Assembly (NCBI RefSeq): GCF_001865575.2
Contig: NZ_CP017562.2
Coordinates: 1,054,001 to 1,118,000, forward strand
Source of the DNA: Paraburkholderia sprentiae WSM5005
Lineage (GTDB): Bacteria; Pseudomonadota; Gammaproteobacteria; Burkholderiales; Burkholderiaceae
Length of the DNA: 64,000 bases
Direction of reading: 5' to 3'
The notes beneath the pieces are model-generated. The model was not told the DNA's origin. It did no database searches and saw nothing but the letters and a program-made list of their open reading frames with translations. Each line of letters starts with the position of its first letter. Position 1 is the first letter of the stretch. A program made the position numbers and the translations under genes. Below, piece after piece: positions 8,309 through 17,493 of the stretch.

Positions 8309-9901
8309 ATGCTTGACGCCAATCTCAAGACTCAACTGAAGTCGTACCTCGAAAAAGTTAGCAAGCCTATCGAGCTCGTCGCCTCGGTCGACGACAGCGC
8401 GAAGTCGCAGGAACTGCTGGCGCTGCTGAACGACATCGCGACGCTGTCGGAGCGTGTCACGGTGGTCGAGCGTCGCGGCGACAGCGAGCGCAAGCCGTCG
8501 TTTTCGATTGGCGAAGCGGGCAAGGGATCCGGCATCCGTTTCGCCGGCATTCCGCTGGGGCATGAATTCACGTCGCTCGTCCTGGCACTGCTGCAGGTCG
8601 GCGGCCACCCGGTCAAACTCGACGATGCGGTGATCGAACAGATCCGCAGCCTCGACGGCGACTATCAATTCGAAACGTATTTTTCGCTGTCGTGCCAGAA
8701 CTGCCCGGAAGTCGTGCAGGCGCTGAACGTGATGGCGTTGATCAATCCGCGCATCCGTCACGTCGCGATCGACGGCGCGCTGTTCCAGAACGAAGTCGAC
8801 GCGCGCCAGATCATGGCGGTACCGACGATGTTCCTGAACGGCGAGACCTTCGGTCAGGGCCGCAGCGGCGTGAAGGAAATCCTCGCGAAGCTCGACACCA
8901 ACGCCGGTGCGCGCGCCGCGAAGGAACTGGAGAACAAGCCGGTGTTCGACACGCTGATCGTCGGCGGCGGCCCGGCGGGCGCAGCAGCGGCCATTTACTC
9001 GGCGCGCAAGGGCATTGCGACCGGTGTCGTGGCTGAGCGTTTCGGCGGTCAGGTGCTCGACACGCTCGCGATCGAAAACTTCGTCTCCGTGACCGAAACC
9101 GAAGGACCGACGTTCGCGACGGCGCTCGAACAGCACGTGAAAGCCTATGACGTCGACATCATGGACGTGCAGCGCGCCGAAGCGCTGATTCCGGGGCGCA
9201 TCCACGAAGTGCGTCTGGCCAACGGCGCGGTGCTCAAGGCGAAGACGATCATCCTCGCGACCGGTGCGCGCTGGCGCGAAATCAACGTGCCGGGCGAGCG
9301 CGAGTATCGCAACCACGGTGTCGCGTACTGCCCGCACTGCGATGGCCCGCTGTTCAAGGGCAAGCGCGTCGCGGTGATCGGCGGCGGCAACTCGGGCGTC
9401 GAGGCCGCGATCGACCTCGCGGGTCTCGTGCGCGAAGTGACGTTGCTCGAATTCGGTGCGACGCTGCGTGCAGACGAGGTGCTGCAACGCAAACTGCGCA
9501 GTCTGCCGAACGTGACGGTCGTCACGCAGGCGCAGACCACGGAAATCACCGGCGATGGCAAGAAGGTCAACGGTCTGATCTATAAGGACCTCGCGTCGGG
9601 CGAAGTGAAGAACGTCGAGCTCGAAGGCGTGTTCGTGCAGATCGGTCTGGTGCCGAACACCGAATGGCTGAAGGGCACGCTCGAGCTGTCGAAGCACGGC
9701 GAGATCGTCGTCGATGCACGTGGCGCGACGTCGGTGCCGGGCGTGTTCGCCGCCGGCGACGTCACCACGGTGCCGTTCAAGCAGATCGTCATTGCCGTGG
9801 GCGAAGGCGCAAAAGCATCGCTCTCCGCATTCGATCACTTGATCCGCAACAGCGAAGAAGTCGCGGTGGCCGTCGAAGCGGAAGCCGAAGCAGCGGTTTG
9901 A
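8309..9901 (+). CDS. ahpF: Alkyl hydroperoxide reductase flavoprotein subunit AhpF
   Basis: A 530-residue NADH-dependent disulfide reductase that recycles AhpC. The N-terminal double-thioredoxin-fold domain carries Cys129-Q-N-Cys132. The thioredoxin-reductase-like part has the FAD motif [17 protein letters not shown], the redox pair CPHC at Cys341/Cys344, the NADH motif [10 protein letters not shown] and the FAAGDVT signature. All are as in E. coli AhpF. I use the ATG starting [10 protein letters not shown]; an upstream in-frame ATG at 8258 would add 17 non-conserved residues. The ribosome site is weak, fitting translation from an ahpCF message. Terminator-like hairpins follow. Confidence 0.97.
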   Translation: MLDANLKTQLKSYLEKVSKPIELVASVDDSAKSQELLALLNDIATLSERVTVVERRGDSERKPSFSIGEAGKGSGIRFAGIPLGHEFTSLVLALLQVGGHPVKLDDAVIEQIRSLDGDYQFETYFSLSCQNCPEVVQALNVMALINPRIRHVAIDGALFQNEVDARQIMAVPTMFLNGETFGQGRSGVKEILAKLDTNAGARAAKELENKPVFDTLIVGGGPAGAAAAIYSARKGIATGVVAERFGGQVLDTLAIENFVSVTETEGPTFATALEQHVKAYDVDIMDVQRAEALIPGRIHEVRLANGAVLKAKTIILATGARWREINVPGEREYRNHGVAYCPHCDGPLFKGKRVAVIGGGNSGVEAAIDLAGLVREVTLLEFGATLRADEVLQRKLRSLPNVTVVTQAQTTEITGDGKKVNGLIYKDLASGEVKNVELEGVFVQIGLVPNTEWLKGTLELSKHGEIVVDARGATSVPGVFAAGDVTTVPFKQIVIAVGEGAKASLSAFDHLIRNSEEVAVAVEAEAEAAV

Positions 9902-9920
9902 TCGGGTTGATGACAGAGAC

Positions 9921-9947
9921 AAGCGGCGGCCTGCGGGTCGCCGTTTT
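9921..9947 (+). terminator. Rho-independent terminator of ahpF
   Basis: AAGCGGCG pairs with CGCCGTTT around a 10-base loop and runs into TTTT. It lies 20 bases after the ahpF stop. Confidence 0.55.
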
Positions 9948-9958
9948 AGTTTGTGCAC

Positions 9959-9992
9959 GAAACAAGGCCCGCATGGACGCGGGCCTTGTTTC
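9959..9992. terminator. Perfect 14-bp inverted repeat between convergent genes
   Basis: GAAACAAGGCCCGC, a 6-base loop, then GCGGGCCTTGTTTC. The stem is perfect and begins and ends A/T-rich, so it could act as a terminator in both directions between ahpF and the convergent pirin gene. Confidence 0.6.
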
Positions 9993-10097
9993 GTCAAACG
10001 TGATTTCTACTGCTAGCGCAGAGGAGCGAAGCTCGCTGCAAATCGTCGTCCGGCGAGCCGCGCTCAGATTGGATCAATAGCGGCGCAAGCAGAGCGT

Positions 10098-10823
10098 TTA
10101 TGCCCACAACGCCGAGGTTTCGATGTTCCGCAGATCGAACACGAGCACTTCCGCGTCGCGGCCTTGCGTGAAGGTCAGCGCTTGTTCGCCACGCACTCGC
10201 GCGCCGTCACCCTCGCCAAGCTCGACGCCATTCACCGCGACGCTGCCGCGCGCCACGTGAACATACGCATAGCGGTCGTTCGCGAGTTCGAGCCGTGCGG
10301 TTTCGTCGCCGTTGAAAAGACCGGCGTACACGCGCGCGTCCTGTTGCAACTGCAGCGAACCGTTCGCACCGTCCGGCGACAGCACGAGCCGCAGCACCCC
10401 ACGCTTGTCGGCCGCGTCGAAGTGCTGTTGCTGATAGCGCGGCTTGGTGCCTTGCTCAGCCGGCGCGATCCAGATCTGCAGGAAGTGCACCGGTTCGCTC
10501 TTCGAATGGTTGTATTCGCTGTGCGCCACACCGGTGCCCGCGCTCATCAACTGGATGTCGCCCGGCACGATCACCGAGCCTGTACCCATCGTGTCCTTAT
10601 GTTCGAGCGCGCCTTCCAGCACGTACGAAAAGACCTCCATGTCGCGATGCGGATGCTTGCCGAAGCCCTGCGCCGGCGCCACACGGTCATCGTTGATCAC
10701 GAGCAGGTCGGAGAAGCCGTTCTGCTTCGGATCGTGATAGTTCGCGAACGAAAACGTATGACGCGAGCTGAGCCAGCCGTGTTCCGCGCGGCCACGTTGG
10801 TTGGCGTGTCTGATGTCGAGCAT
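10098..10823 (-). CDS. Pirin family protein (YhaK/quercetin dioxygenase-like bicupin)
   Basis: A 241-residue cytoplasmic bicupin. The N-terminal cupin holds the metal-binding HPHRDMEVFSYVLEG and, later, the GTGVAHSEYNHS segment supplying further His and Glu ligands. Family members include YhaK (oxidation-sensitive, no clear activity) and quercetin 2,3-dioxygenase-type pirins. The ATG at 10823 (MLDIRHANQRG) is preceded by AAGGAGAAAC. It is divergent from a LysR regulator, a common pairing in proteobacteria, so regulation by that LysR protein is likely. Enzyme activity remains unknown. Confidence 0.9.
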   Translation of the reverse strand: MLDIRHANQRGRAEHGWLSSRHTFSFANYHDPKQNGFSDLLVINDDRVAPAQGFGKHPHRDMEVFSYVLEGALEHKDTMGTGSVIVPGDIQLMSAGTGVAHSEYNHSKSEPVHFLQIWIAPAEQGTKPRYQQQHFDAADKRGVLRLVLSPDGANGSLQLQQDARVYAGLFNGDETARLELANDRYAYVHVARGSVAVNGVELGEGDGARVRGEQALTFTQGRDAEVLVFDLRNIETSALWA

Positions 10824-10960
10824 GCTGTTTCTCCTTGGGTTTTTCGTGTGATCCGGGCCAGATGTTTGGCTGCGATCCATGAACGACAGTGTAGGTCAAT
10901 CCCGATGGCTATAATCATGGTGAAAACCGGAAACACTGTCGCCGTGGAGTGGACAATACG

Positions 10961-11851
10961 ATGCAGCTCGATGACATGCGGATCTACGTGGCCACTGTCG
11001 ACGCCCATAATTTCACCGCGGCGGCGAACCGGCTGTCGCTGTCGAAACAGTTCGTGAGCCGCCGTGTGATGGGGCTGGAAGAAGCGCTCGGCGTGCAACT
11101 GTTGATTCGCAACACGCGCAAGCTGGCGGTGACCGATCTGGGCCAAGAGTTTTACGAGCGCGCAAAGCGCATCCTCGGCGAGGTCGAGGACGCCGAGCAG
11201 GCCATGTCGCTGCGCCGCGCCGCGCCGCGCGGGCTGCTGCGCGTGAGCGCGCCGATGTCGTTTGGAATGATGCATCTGTCGCCGCTCGTCGCGGCGTTTC
11301 TGCGCGAGCATCGCGACGTGCGCTTCGACATGGAACTGAGCGACCGCGCCGTCGATGTGGTCGGCGAAGGCTTCGACATGGCGATCCGCATCGGCACGCT
11401 GGCGGATTCGTCGCTGATCGCGCAGAAGCTGATCGATGTGAAGATGGTCGCGTGTTGCAGCCCCGGCTATCTACGTCGACGCGGCAACCCGGCCGTGCCG
11501 GCCGATCTCGCGAAGCACCAGTGTCTGCTGTACGGTCACGGCGGCGCGGTCAGCTGGGAGTTCAGCGTCGACGGCGCAATGACGAGCATCGAGGTGCGAG
11601 GGCCGTTGCGGGCCAATAACGGCGATCTGATTCGCGATGCCGCGGTGGCGGGACTTGGCATCGTTCGGCTTCCCGACTTCATCGTCGCCGATGCGCTGGC
11701 GAATGGCCAGCTCGTACCGGTGCTCGAAGCCTTCCTGCCGACGGCGACGGGCGTCTATGCCGTGTATCCGCAGCATCGGCAAAGCTCGGTCACGATCCGC
11801 GCATTCGTCGAGTTTCTGCGCAAGCATCTCAGGAAGAAGCTCGCGGGTTGA
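10961..11851 (+). CDS. LysR family transcriptional regulator
   Basis: A 296-residue LysR regulator with the N-terminal winged helix (MRIYVATVDAHNFTAAANRL, continuing to about residue 60) and a C-terminal periplasmic-binding-like effector domain. The ATG at 10961 is preferred over GTG 10949 because GGAG (10946-10949) is then 11 bases upstream, although neither spacing is ideal. It is divergent from the pirin gene, with 137 bases between starts. By position it probably regulates pirin and itself. Ligand unknown. Confidence 0.9.
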   Translation: MQLDDMRIYVATVDAHNFTAAANRLSLSKQFVSRRVMGLEEALGVQLLIRNTRKLAVTDLGQEFYERAKRILGEVEDAEQAMSLRRAAPRGLLRVSAPMSFGMMHLSPLVAAFLREHRDVRFDMELSDRAVDVVGEGFDMAIRIGTLADSSLIAQKLIDVKMVACCSPGYLRRRGNPAVPADLAKHQCLLYGHGGAVSWEFSVDGAMTSIEVRGPLRANNGDLIRDAAVAGLGIVRLPDFIVADALANGQLVPVLEAFLPTATGVYAVYPQHRQSSVTIRAFVEFLRKHLRKKLAG

Positions 11852-11907
11852 ACTCGAGCTTGACTCCGAACCTGAAGCCGAAGCGCGCACGCCCGTCGTC
11901 TAAACCG

Positions 11908-12924
11908 TCAGCCGTCGCGGAAAATAAAGCTATACGCGCTCAACGCCGGCACGCCGCCCAGATGCGCATACAGCACGCGCGAGCCGGCCGGAAATTCGCC
12001 GTTGCGCACCTTGTCGATCATGCCGTGCATCGACTTGCCTTCGTAGACCGGATCGGTCAGCATGCCTTCGAGTCGCGCGCACAGACGGATCGCCTCGAGT
12101 GTGCCGTCGTTCGGCAGACCGTATTCCGGCCCGCCGTAGCGCTCGTCGAGCACGATGTCCTTCGCGGTGATGTCGCGGCCCAACTCGACGCGCTCGGCGG
12201 TTCGCTTCGCGATGCGCATGATCTGCTCGCGCGTCTGCGCCGGTTTCGCCGATGCGTCGATGCCGATCACGCGATCGGCGCGGCCGTCGGCGGCAAAACC
12301 GACGACCATGCCCGCCTGGGTGCTACCCGTCACCGAACACACGACGATGTAATCGAACCTGAAGCCCAGTTCGGCTTCCTGCTGACGCACCTCTTCGGCA
12401 AAGCCCACGAAGCCGAGCCCACCCAGCGGATGATCCGAGCAGCCGGCCGGAATCGCGTACGGCTTGCCGCCGGCCGCGCGCACGCTGTCGAGCGCGTCTT
12501 CCCAACTCTTGCGAAAGCCGATGTCGAAGCCGTCCGGCACGAGCCGCACGTCGGCGCCCATGATGCGCGACATCTGGATGTTGCCGACACGGTCGTACAC
12601 CGCATCCGAGTAGTTGACCCAGTTTTCCTGCACGAGTACGCATTTCAGACCGAGATGCGCGGCAACCGCCGCGACCTGGCGCGTCTGATTCGACTGGATG
12701 CCGCCGATCGACACCAGCGTGTCGCAGCCCTGCGCGAGCGCGTCGGGGATCAGATATTCGAGCTTGCGGGTCTTGTTGCCGCCGAACGCGAGGCCGCTAT
12801 TGCAGTCCTCGCGCTTGGCATAAAGCTCGACCTTGCCGCCGAGATGTTCGCTCAGCCGCTTGAGCGGCTGGATCGGCGTCGGTCCGAAGGTGAGCGGGTA
12901 GCGGGGGAATCGTTGCAGGTTCAT
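11908..12924 (-). CDS. acdS: 1-aminocyclopropane-1-carboxylate (ACC) deaminase
   Basis: A 338-residue PLP enzyme that converts the plant ethylene precursor ACC to 2-oxobutanoate and ammonia. Length and sequence match true AcdS. The PLP lysine is Lys51 in FGGNKTRK. The residues that separate ACC deaminase from D-cysteine desulfhydrase are present: Glu295 (DPVYEGKSM) and Leu322 (YAHLGG). The start is the ATG giving [10 protein letters not shown]; an in-frame ATG 36 bases upstream lacks support. It is divergent from the Lrp-type regulator AcdR. This gene is strong evidence of a plant-associated lifestyle. Confidence 0.97.
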   Translation of the reverse strand: MNLQRFPRYPLTFGPTPIQPLKRLSEHLGGKVELYAKREDCNSGLAFGGNKTRKLEYLIPDALAQGCDTLVSIGGIQSNQTRQVAAVAAHLGLKCVLVQENWVNYSDAVYDRVGNIQMSRIMGADVRLVPDGFDIGFRKSWEDALDSVRAAGGKPYAIPAGCSDHPLGGLGFVGFAEEVRQQEAELGFRFDYIVVCSVTGSTQAGMVVGFAADGRADRVIGIDASAKPAQTREQIMRIAKRTAERVELGRDITAKDIVLDERYGGPEYGLPNDGTLEAIRLCARLEGMLTDPVYEGKSMHGMIDKVRNGEFPAGSRVLYAHLGGVPALSAYSFIFRDG

Positions 12925-13042
12925 CGCGGCTCCGTGGTGAGTTGACTTCCGTGCCTTCATGGTAAGAAAAACCGCTAGAAATGAGCTTGCGAAAAAAATG
13001 GCGCGGACGTATTTTTAGAAATCAACGGAAGCTCGATCGATA

Positions 13043-13054
13043 ACAAAATTTTGT
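13043..13054. promoter_or_regulatory. Palindrome in the acdS-acdR intergenic region (possible Lrp/AcdR box)
   Basis: ACAAAATTTTGT is a perfect 12-base A/T-centred palindrome, 11 bases before the acdR ATG, between the divergent acdS and acdR genes. Lrp-type proteins bind such A/T-rich inverted repeats. Assignment is by position and symmetry only. Confidence 0.5.
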
Positions 13055-13064
13055 ACGTGCCTCG

Positions 13065-13604
13065 ATGAACGCAACGAAAGTTCGTGCTGGATCGAAACCT
13101 TCCGGCGCAACCCCGACTCCGCCCAAGGCGCAGGCCGATCCGCACCACGGGCTAGACCGCATCGATCGCGCGATCCTGCGGCAGTTGCAGACCGACGCGT
13201 CGATTTCGAACGTGGCGCTCGCCGCGAAAGTGAAGCTGAGCCCACCCGCGTGTTTGCGGCGTGTCGAACGGTTGAAGGAATCGGGGCTGATTCGCAGCGT
13301 GGTCGCATTGCTCGATCCGAAGGCGGCCGGCGCGGGCATGCTCGTGATCATCGGCGTGGTGCTCGATCGCTCGACGCCCGAGTCGTTCGCCGAGTTCGAA
13401 AAGGCCGCGCAGAAAGTGGCCGGCTGCATGGAGTGTCACGTGGTGACGGGCGAGTTCGACTATTTCATGGTGATCCGCACGCGCGACAGCGACAGCTTCA
13501 ATCGCCTGCACGCCGAGCAATTACTTTATCTACCGGGCGTGCGGCAGATCCGCTCGTTCATGGTGCTGAAGGAAATCCTGTCGACCACGACATTTCCGCT
13601 CTGA
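13065..13604 (+). CDS. acdR: Lrp/AsnC family regulator of acdS (AcdR)
   Basis: A 179-residue Lrp/AsnC regulator: a helix-turn-helix around residues 30-80 (LDRIDRAILRQLQTDASISN, then SPPACLRRVERLKESGLI) and a RAM effector domain to the end. It has an N-terminal extension of about 27 residues rich in Pro and Ala. It is divergent from acdS, the arrangement described in other proteobacteria where AcdR activates acdS in response to ACC. A GC-rich hairpin follows the stop codon. Confidence 0.93.
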   Translation: MNATKVRAGSKPSGATPTPPKAQADPHHGLDRIDRAILRQLQTDASISNVALAAKVKLSPPACLRRVERLKESGLIRSVVALLDPKAAGAGMLVIIGVVLDRSTPESFAEFEKAAQKVAGCMECHVVTGEFDYFMVIRTRDSDSFNRLHAEQLLYLPGVRQIRSFMVLKEILSTTTFPL

Positions 13605-13608
13605 GCCG

Positions 13609-13638
13609 CGCCGCCGGGCAACCGCGCAACCGGCGGCG
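13609..13638 (+). terminator. GC-rich hairpin after acdR
   Basis: CGCCGCCGG and CCGGCGGCG form a perfect 9-base-pair stem with a 12-base loop directly after the acdR stop. It is followed by AAAA rather than T residues, so termination efficiency is uncertain. Confidence 0.45.
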
Positions 13639-13647
13639 AAAACGCGC

Positions 13648-13671
13648 ATGCTGTCATAAATGCTGTCATAA
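13648..13671 (+). repeat. Tandem 12-base direct repeat upstream of msrA
   Basis: Two perfect adjacent copies of ATGCTGTCATAA. The period of 12 is close to one helical turn. It lies about 100 bases before the msrA start codon and could be a tandem regulator site, or a chance duplication. Confidence 0.6.
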
Positions 13672-13771
13672 GCGCAGCGCCCGCGCGACCAAGCTTCGAC
13701 GCACCCGCGCGCGGCCCCGGCAGCATCGTGCGACGGCGGGTTAGCGTCGGCACTTTTCCGGAGCGACCATC

Positions 13772-14530
13772 ATGACTGGCAACAGACGGCAATTCTTTAC
13801 CTCGTTCCACAATACGTCGAAACGCTCACGCACGGCCACGATGGCGTTGCTGCTAGGCACGGCCGCGCTCGCGTTGCCGCTCGCGCAGCGCGTCGCGTTC
13901 TCGGCGGAGAAAGCCGTCGTGATCGCGCCGCCCGCGCTCGACGAGCCGATCCCGGCCAGCACCGCGCACGAGGAAACCGCGGTGTTCGCGGGCGGCTGCT
14001 TCTGGGGTGTTCAGGGCGTGTTCCAGCACGTGCGGGGCGTCACGCGGGCGGTGTCGGGCTACTCGGGCGGCGCCCGCGACACCGCGCAGTACGAGACCGT
14101 CAGCGGCGGCGAGACGGGGCACGCCGAATCGGTGCAAGTCACGTTCGATCCTGGCAAGGTCAGCTACGGCAAGTTGCTGCAGGTTTATTTCTCGGTGGTT
14201 CAGGACCCGACCGAGCTCAATCGTCAGGGGCCCGACAGCGGTACGCAATACCGCTCCGCGATCTTTCCGCTGAACGACGCGCAGCGGCGTGTCGCGCAAA
14301 GCTATATCGCGCAGCTCGACAAGTCGCACGTGTTCCCCGCGCCGATCGTCACGAAGACGGAGCCGTACAAGGGCTTCTATCCGGCCGAGTCGTATCACCA
14401 GAACTATCTGACGTTGCATCCCGATTCGGCCTATATCGCGTTCAATGACATGCCGAAAATCGCCAACCTTAAGCGCCTGTTTCCCGAGCTGTATCGCGAC
14501 AAGCCGGTGCTCGTCGACGCCGGGCAATAG
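13772..14530 (+). CDS. msrA: Exported peptide methionine-(S)-S-oxide reductase MsrA
   Basis: A 252-residue MsrA that reduces Met-S-sulfoxide in proteins. The catalytic GGCFWG places Cys76 as the nucleophile, and conserved GYSGG, GHAESVQV and the Tyr-rich FYPAESYHQNY are present. The first ~45 residues form an Arg-rich start and a hydrophobic stretch (MALLLGTAALALPLAQ) ending near FSAEK, consistent with a signal peptide and a periplasmic enzyme. Cys76 is the only cysteine in the protein, so it is a 1-Cys MsrA with no resolving cysteine. There is no msrB beside it. Confidence 0.93.
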   Translation: MTGNRRQFFTSFHNTSKRSRTATMALLLGTAALALPLAQRVAFSAEKAVVIAPPALDEPIPASTAHEETAVFAGGCFWGVQGVFQHVRGVTRAVSGYSGGARDTAQYETVSGGETGHAESVQVTFDPGKVSYGKLLQVYFSVVQDPTELNRQGPDSGTQYRSAIFPLNDAQRRVAQSYIAQLDKSHVFPAPIVTKTEPYKGFYPAESYHQNYLTLHPDSAYIAFNDMPKIANLKRLFPELYRDKPVLVDAGQ

Positions 14531-14886
14531 CACCTTTTTGAACGGGGGCGCCAGCGGTGCGGCTGCATCGCTGAACTGCCTTCGCGTTGCTCGTTGCATC
14601 GCGGTCGTCATCAATCTTCCACAGACTTGGCGCATATCTTGCGAACGATTGTGCCGTTCGCCACTGTCCGCGTCACCGTGGCGCGCCAGGATGGCGCGCA
14701 ATGACCGCACGACCGCGTGGGTCGAGCGGGCTCAGCGCGCTTCGTGCGCATCGCGGCCCGCGGCATTGGCTGCAAAAATTACACGCCGTAAGTAGCAGTG
14801 CGGCGGTCGTCCGTGCTTTTTGGGTCCGCACTGGACTCCGGGCGAGAACCTAACCTCTTCGCGACGCGTGAGATTGGAGGCTTCCG
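14531..14886. other. Intergenic region between msrA and the MipA gene
   Basis: About 350 bases with no convincing gene. Overlapping short frames are not supported by ribosome sites. The right end holds GGAGG (14876-14880), the ribosome site of the next gene. Confidence 0.5.
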
Positions 14887-15786
14887 GTGTTGAACAGCCG
14901 TAGAAAGAAGCGGGGCGCCATGCCCCGCCATAAACAAACCGGCATCGCGGCGCGCGCGCTCGTCGCCGCGACCTTGGGTGCGATGGCCTGCCTGCCTCGC
15001 GTGGTCTTCGCGCAGACGCCGTCGCCGCTCGCCGAATGGCAATACTCGGCGGGTATTCCGCTACAGAAAATCTGGCAGCCGAACATTCCGGACTGGCAAC
15101 TGCGCGTCGGCGTGGCCACGTCGTTCCAGCCGCGCTTCACGGGATCGGACCGCTATCACCTCGTGGCCGGCCCGAGCGTCGACGTGCGCTATAAGGATCT
15201 ATTCTTCCTGTCGAGCGGCGAAGGCTTCGGCGTCAATTTCGTGCAGGGCGAGAACTGGCGCATGAGTCTCGCCGCGGTCTACGACCTTGGGCGGCGCGGG
15301 CAAAACGATCCCCAGGAACTCAACGGGCTCGGCAACATCAACCCGGCGCCGGGTCTGAAGCTGTCGGGCGAGTACGTCGTGTCGAAGAATTTTCCGCTCG
15401 TACTGCGCGCCGATATCCGCCGCTATTTCGGCGGTTCGAACGGCTGGATCGGCGATCTCGGCGCCTACCTGCCGATGCCGGGCAGCACGAAGCAGTTTTT
15501 CTGGTTCGCCGGCCCGAACGTGACGCTTGCGGACTCCAATTACATGAACAGCTGGTTCGGCGTCAATCAGGAGCAGGCCGCGCATTCGCAGTATCCGCAG
15601 TACCACGCGAGCGCGGGCTTCAGGTCGGTGGGTTTCGGCGTCAGTATGATCTGGCTGTTCAACAAGCACTGGTTCGCGACCGCCGACGGCGCGTTCGAGC
15701 AGCTGGTCGGTAGCGCGGGCAACAGTCCGATCGCGCGCAGCCGCTCGACCGGCGTCGCCGACGTATCGATCAACTACCGGTTCTGA
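14887..15786 (+). CDS. MipA/OmpV family outer-membrane protein
   Basis: A 299-residue beta-barrel of the MipA/OmpV family; relatives act as scaffolds for murein synthesis or as kanamycin/osmolarity-linked outer-membrane proteins. The GTG at 14887 has GGAGG 6 bases upstream. A signal peptide follows (residues ~20-45, ending VVFAQTP). The body alternates aromatic and small residues as in a barrel, with GVATSFQPRFTGSDRY early on, and ends in the outer-membrane terminal phenylalanine (VSINYRF). No sensor-kinase neighbour. Confidence 0.88.
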   Translation: MLNSRRKKRGAMPRHKQTGIAARALVAATLGAMACLPRVVFAQTPSPLAEWQYSAGIPLQKIWQPNIPDWQLRVGVATSFQPRFTGSDRYHLVAGPSVDVRYKDLFFLSSGEGFGVNFVQGENWRMSLAAVYDLGRRGQNDPQELNGLGNINPAPGLKLSGEYVVSKNFPLVLRADIRRYFGGSNGWIGDLGAYLPMPGSTKQFFWFAGPNVTLADSNYMNSWFGVNQEQAAHSQYPQYHASAGFRSVGFGVSMIWLFNKHWFATADGAFEQLVGSAGNSPIARSRSTGVADVSINYRF

Positions 15787-15928
15787 CGCCGACCGTGCCA
15801 GATCCGCGCGGCTCGGCCGGCACCCTACGCGAGACGCGCGGCTTCGCGGTGAAGTTCCACGCAGGAAGGCGATGTCGATCGTCGAATTCCCCGCGAGCTG
15901 CGTGCTTTCAGTTCCGCGAGCCGTCGCG

Positions 15929-16975
15929 TCATGGCGATGACATGATACGAAGCACTGGACGTCCGCCGACGTCTTTCAGCGCGAAAAACGAATGATGTGT
16001 AGTCGGGTCGATGGCGACGACATGCGCATTAGGTCCGAGACGGCCTTCACCGATCTTTTCGATATTCGCGCCTCTGAGGCTGAACATCGAAACGATGCCA
16101 GCTTCGCCCGCCACATAAAGCGTGCCCGGTGCCGGATCGAACGCGAGCACGTCCGGGTCGCTGCCGATGCCGAACGACTGGATAATGCGCCGCGCTCCCA
16201 AATCGAAAACGAGCAGTTTGTCGTTTCCCTGGCAGGCGATAAAGGCGAGCCGATCCTGAGCATCAATCAGCAGTCCGTGATTGTGTTCGGATCCCGGAAG
16301 CCTGAAACGGGCAACGATCCGGTCGACGGCAGGGTCGATTTCAATGAGTTCGTCGCGGCTCTGAACGTTGACGAAGATGTGATGGGATCGCGGATCGTAT
16401 TGGGTATTGCCGACCTCGCCGCCAAGCGGAATCGTCGCGACGCGCTGGTTGCTGCGAACGTCAATGACGGTCTCGGTATTGCCGGTCTCGTTTGACACGT
16501 AGAGCTTGTGCACCTCCGGCGCGTAAGCCATGCCGTCCGGATAATGCCCCCCCGGCATGCGCGCGACTATTTTGAGCGTCGCTTCGTCGATGGCGACGAT
16601 TTGGTCCGTTCCTGTTGCCGAAGCAAACACGCGTGCCAGGTCGGGAATGGCGAGCACGCCGTGAACGGATGAGACGCCAGCAATGCGTGCGATCACGCGC
16701 GAGTCACCCACATCGAAGACGATCACTTCCCCGTCGCCGAGGTGGGCGATGAACAGCAGATGGCGAACGGGATCGTAGCTTTCGTAATCGAGCCGCGTGG
16801 CGCGACCCGGCAGCGGGATGTCGGCGACATGCGTCAGCGGCAGGCCATGGGCTCCTTCTTGCGCGGCGGCGGGTGGAATCCTGTACAGCACAACGCCTGC
16901 AACTGCGGATAAAACGAGAAGGACGAGGTACGACAGGACCGCTGAACGCAAGCCCCAGTGTTGCAAGGTTCTCAT
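15929..16975 (-). CDS. YncE-like periplasmic beta-propeller protein
   Basis: A 348-residue exported protein with a hydrophobic N-terminal segment (about 12-32) followed by repeating strand motifs typical of YncE/NHL-type seven-bladed propellers, for example HLLFIAHLGDGEVIVFDVGD, VHKLYVSNETGNTETVIDV and GTLYVAGEAGIVSMFSL. The ribosome site GGGAGGG precedes the ATG at 16975. Such propellers bind DNA, peptides or small ligands; function here is not known. It is a stand-alone unit. Confidence 0.82.
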   Translation of the reverse strand: MRTLQHWGLRSAVLSYLVLLVLSAVAGVVLYRIPPAAAQEGAHGLPLTHVADIPLPGRATRLDYESYDPVRHLLFIAHLGDGEVIVFDVGDSRVIARIAGVSSVHGVLAIPDLARVFASATGTDQIVAIDEATLKIVARMPGGHYPDGMAYAPEVHKLYVSNETGNTETVIDVRSNQRVATIPLGGEVGNTQYDPRSHHIFVNVQSRDELIEIDPAVDRIVARFRLPGSEHNHGLLIDAQDRLAFIACQGNDKLLVFDLGARRIIQSFGIGSDPDVLAFDPAPGTLYVAGEAGIVSMFSLRGANIEKIGEGRLGPNAHVVAIDPTTHHSFFALKDVGGRPVLRIMSSP

Positions 16976-17493
16976 GAGACCCTCCCACGGCGCGGGTTAC
17001 CACCGCTGCGCGCAAGTGGCCGCGGTGGCATCACGCAGCCAAAGTGCCGTGCAGCGTTAGCGCGCTTGCGCTCTGCGCGTCCACGGCCGCCTTGACGCGC
17101 GCGCCAGAACCGCATGCGGGCCGTGAAATTTCCGTGGGCAAGGTCAGCACCAGCAGCGACCATGTTGAAATTGTTTTCACGTAGACGACGTTACGCCAGC
17201 GCAGCATCATCCACAAGTCAGCTTTTAGCGGCGTCTGAAGGCGTCGCGCCGCGTGACGCGCGCGTGCCCGTTAACCGTGAAGCCATCGGCCGGTGGCGAC
17301 AGCGCGCGCTCAGTCGACCGATACGCGCACACTTCGCGAATCGTTTCGGGATCGAGGGTGCGCCGACGACCGACACGCTTGCCGGTCGACTTCGCCCGGC
17401 AAACCCGCTTAGACTTGAGGTTTGCCCCGTCGTCCCGCGCCGCGCAGACGACCGCTACAACAGGCCTTTACAGGCCGTCTTCAAGGATCCGTC
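16976..17493. other. Intergenic region upstream of tyrB
   Basis: About 500 bases between divergent genes. Short frames on both strands lack ribosome sites and family resemblance. Near the right end CAGGCC occurs twice (17461-17466 and 17471-17476), just before the tyrB ribosome site. No RNA gene seen. Confidence 0.45.
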
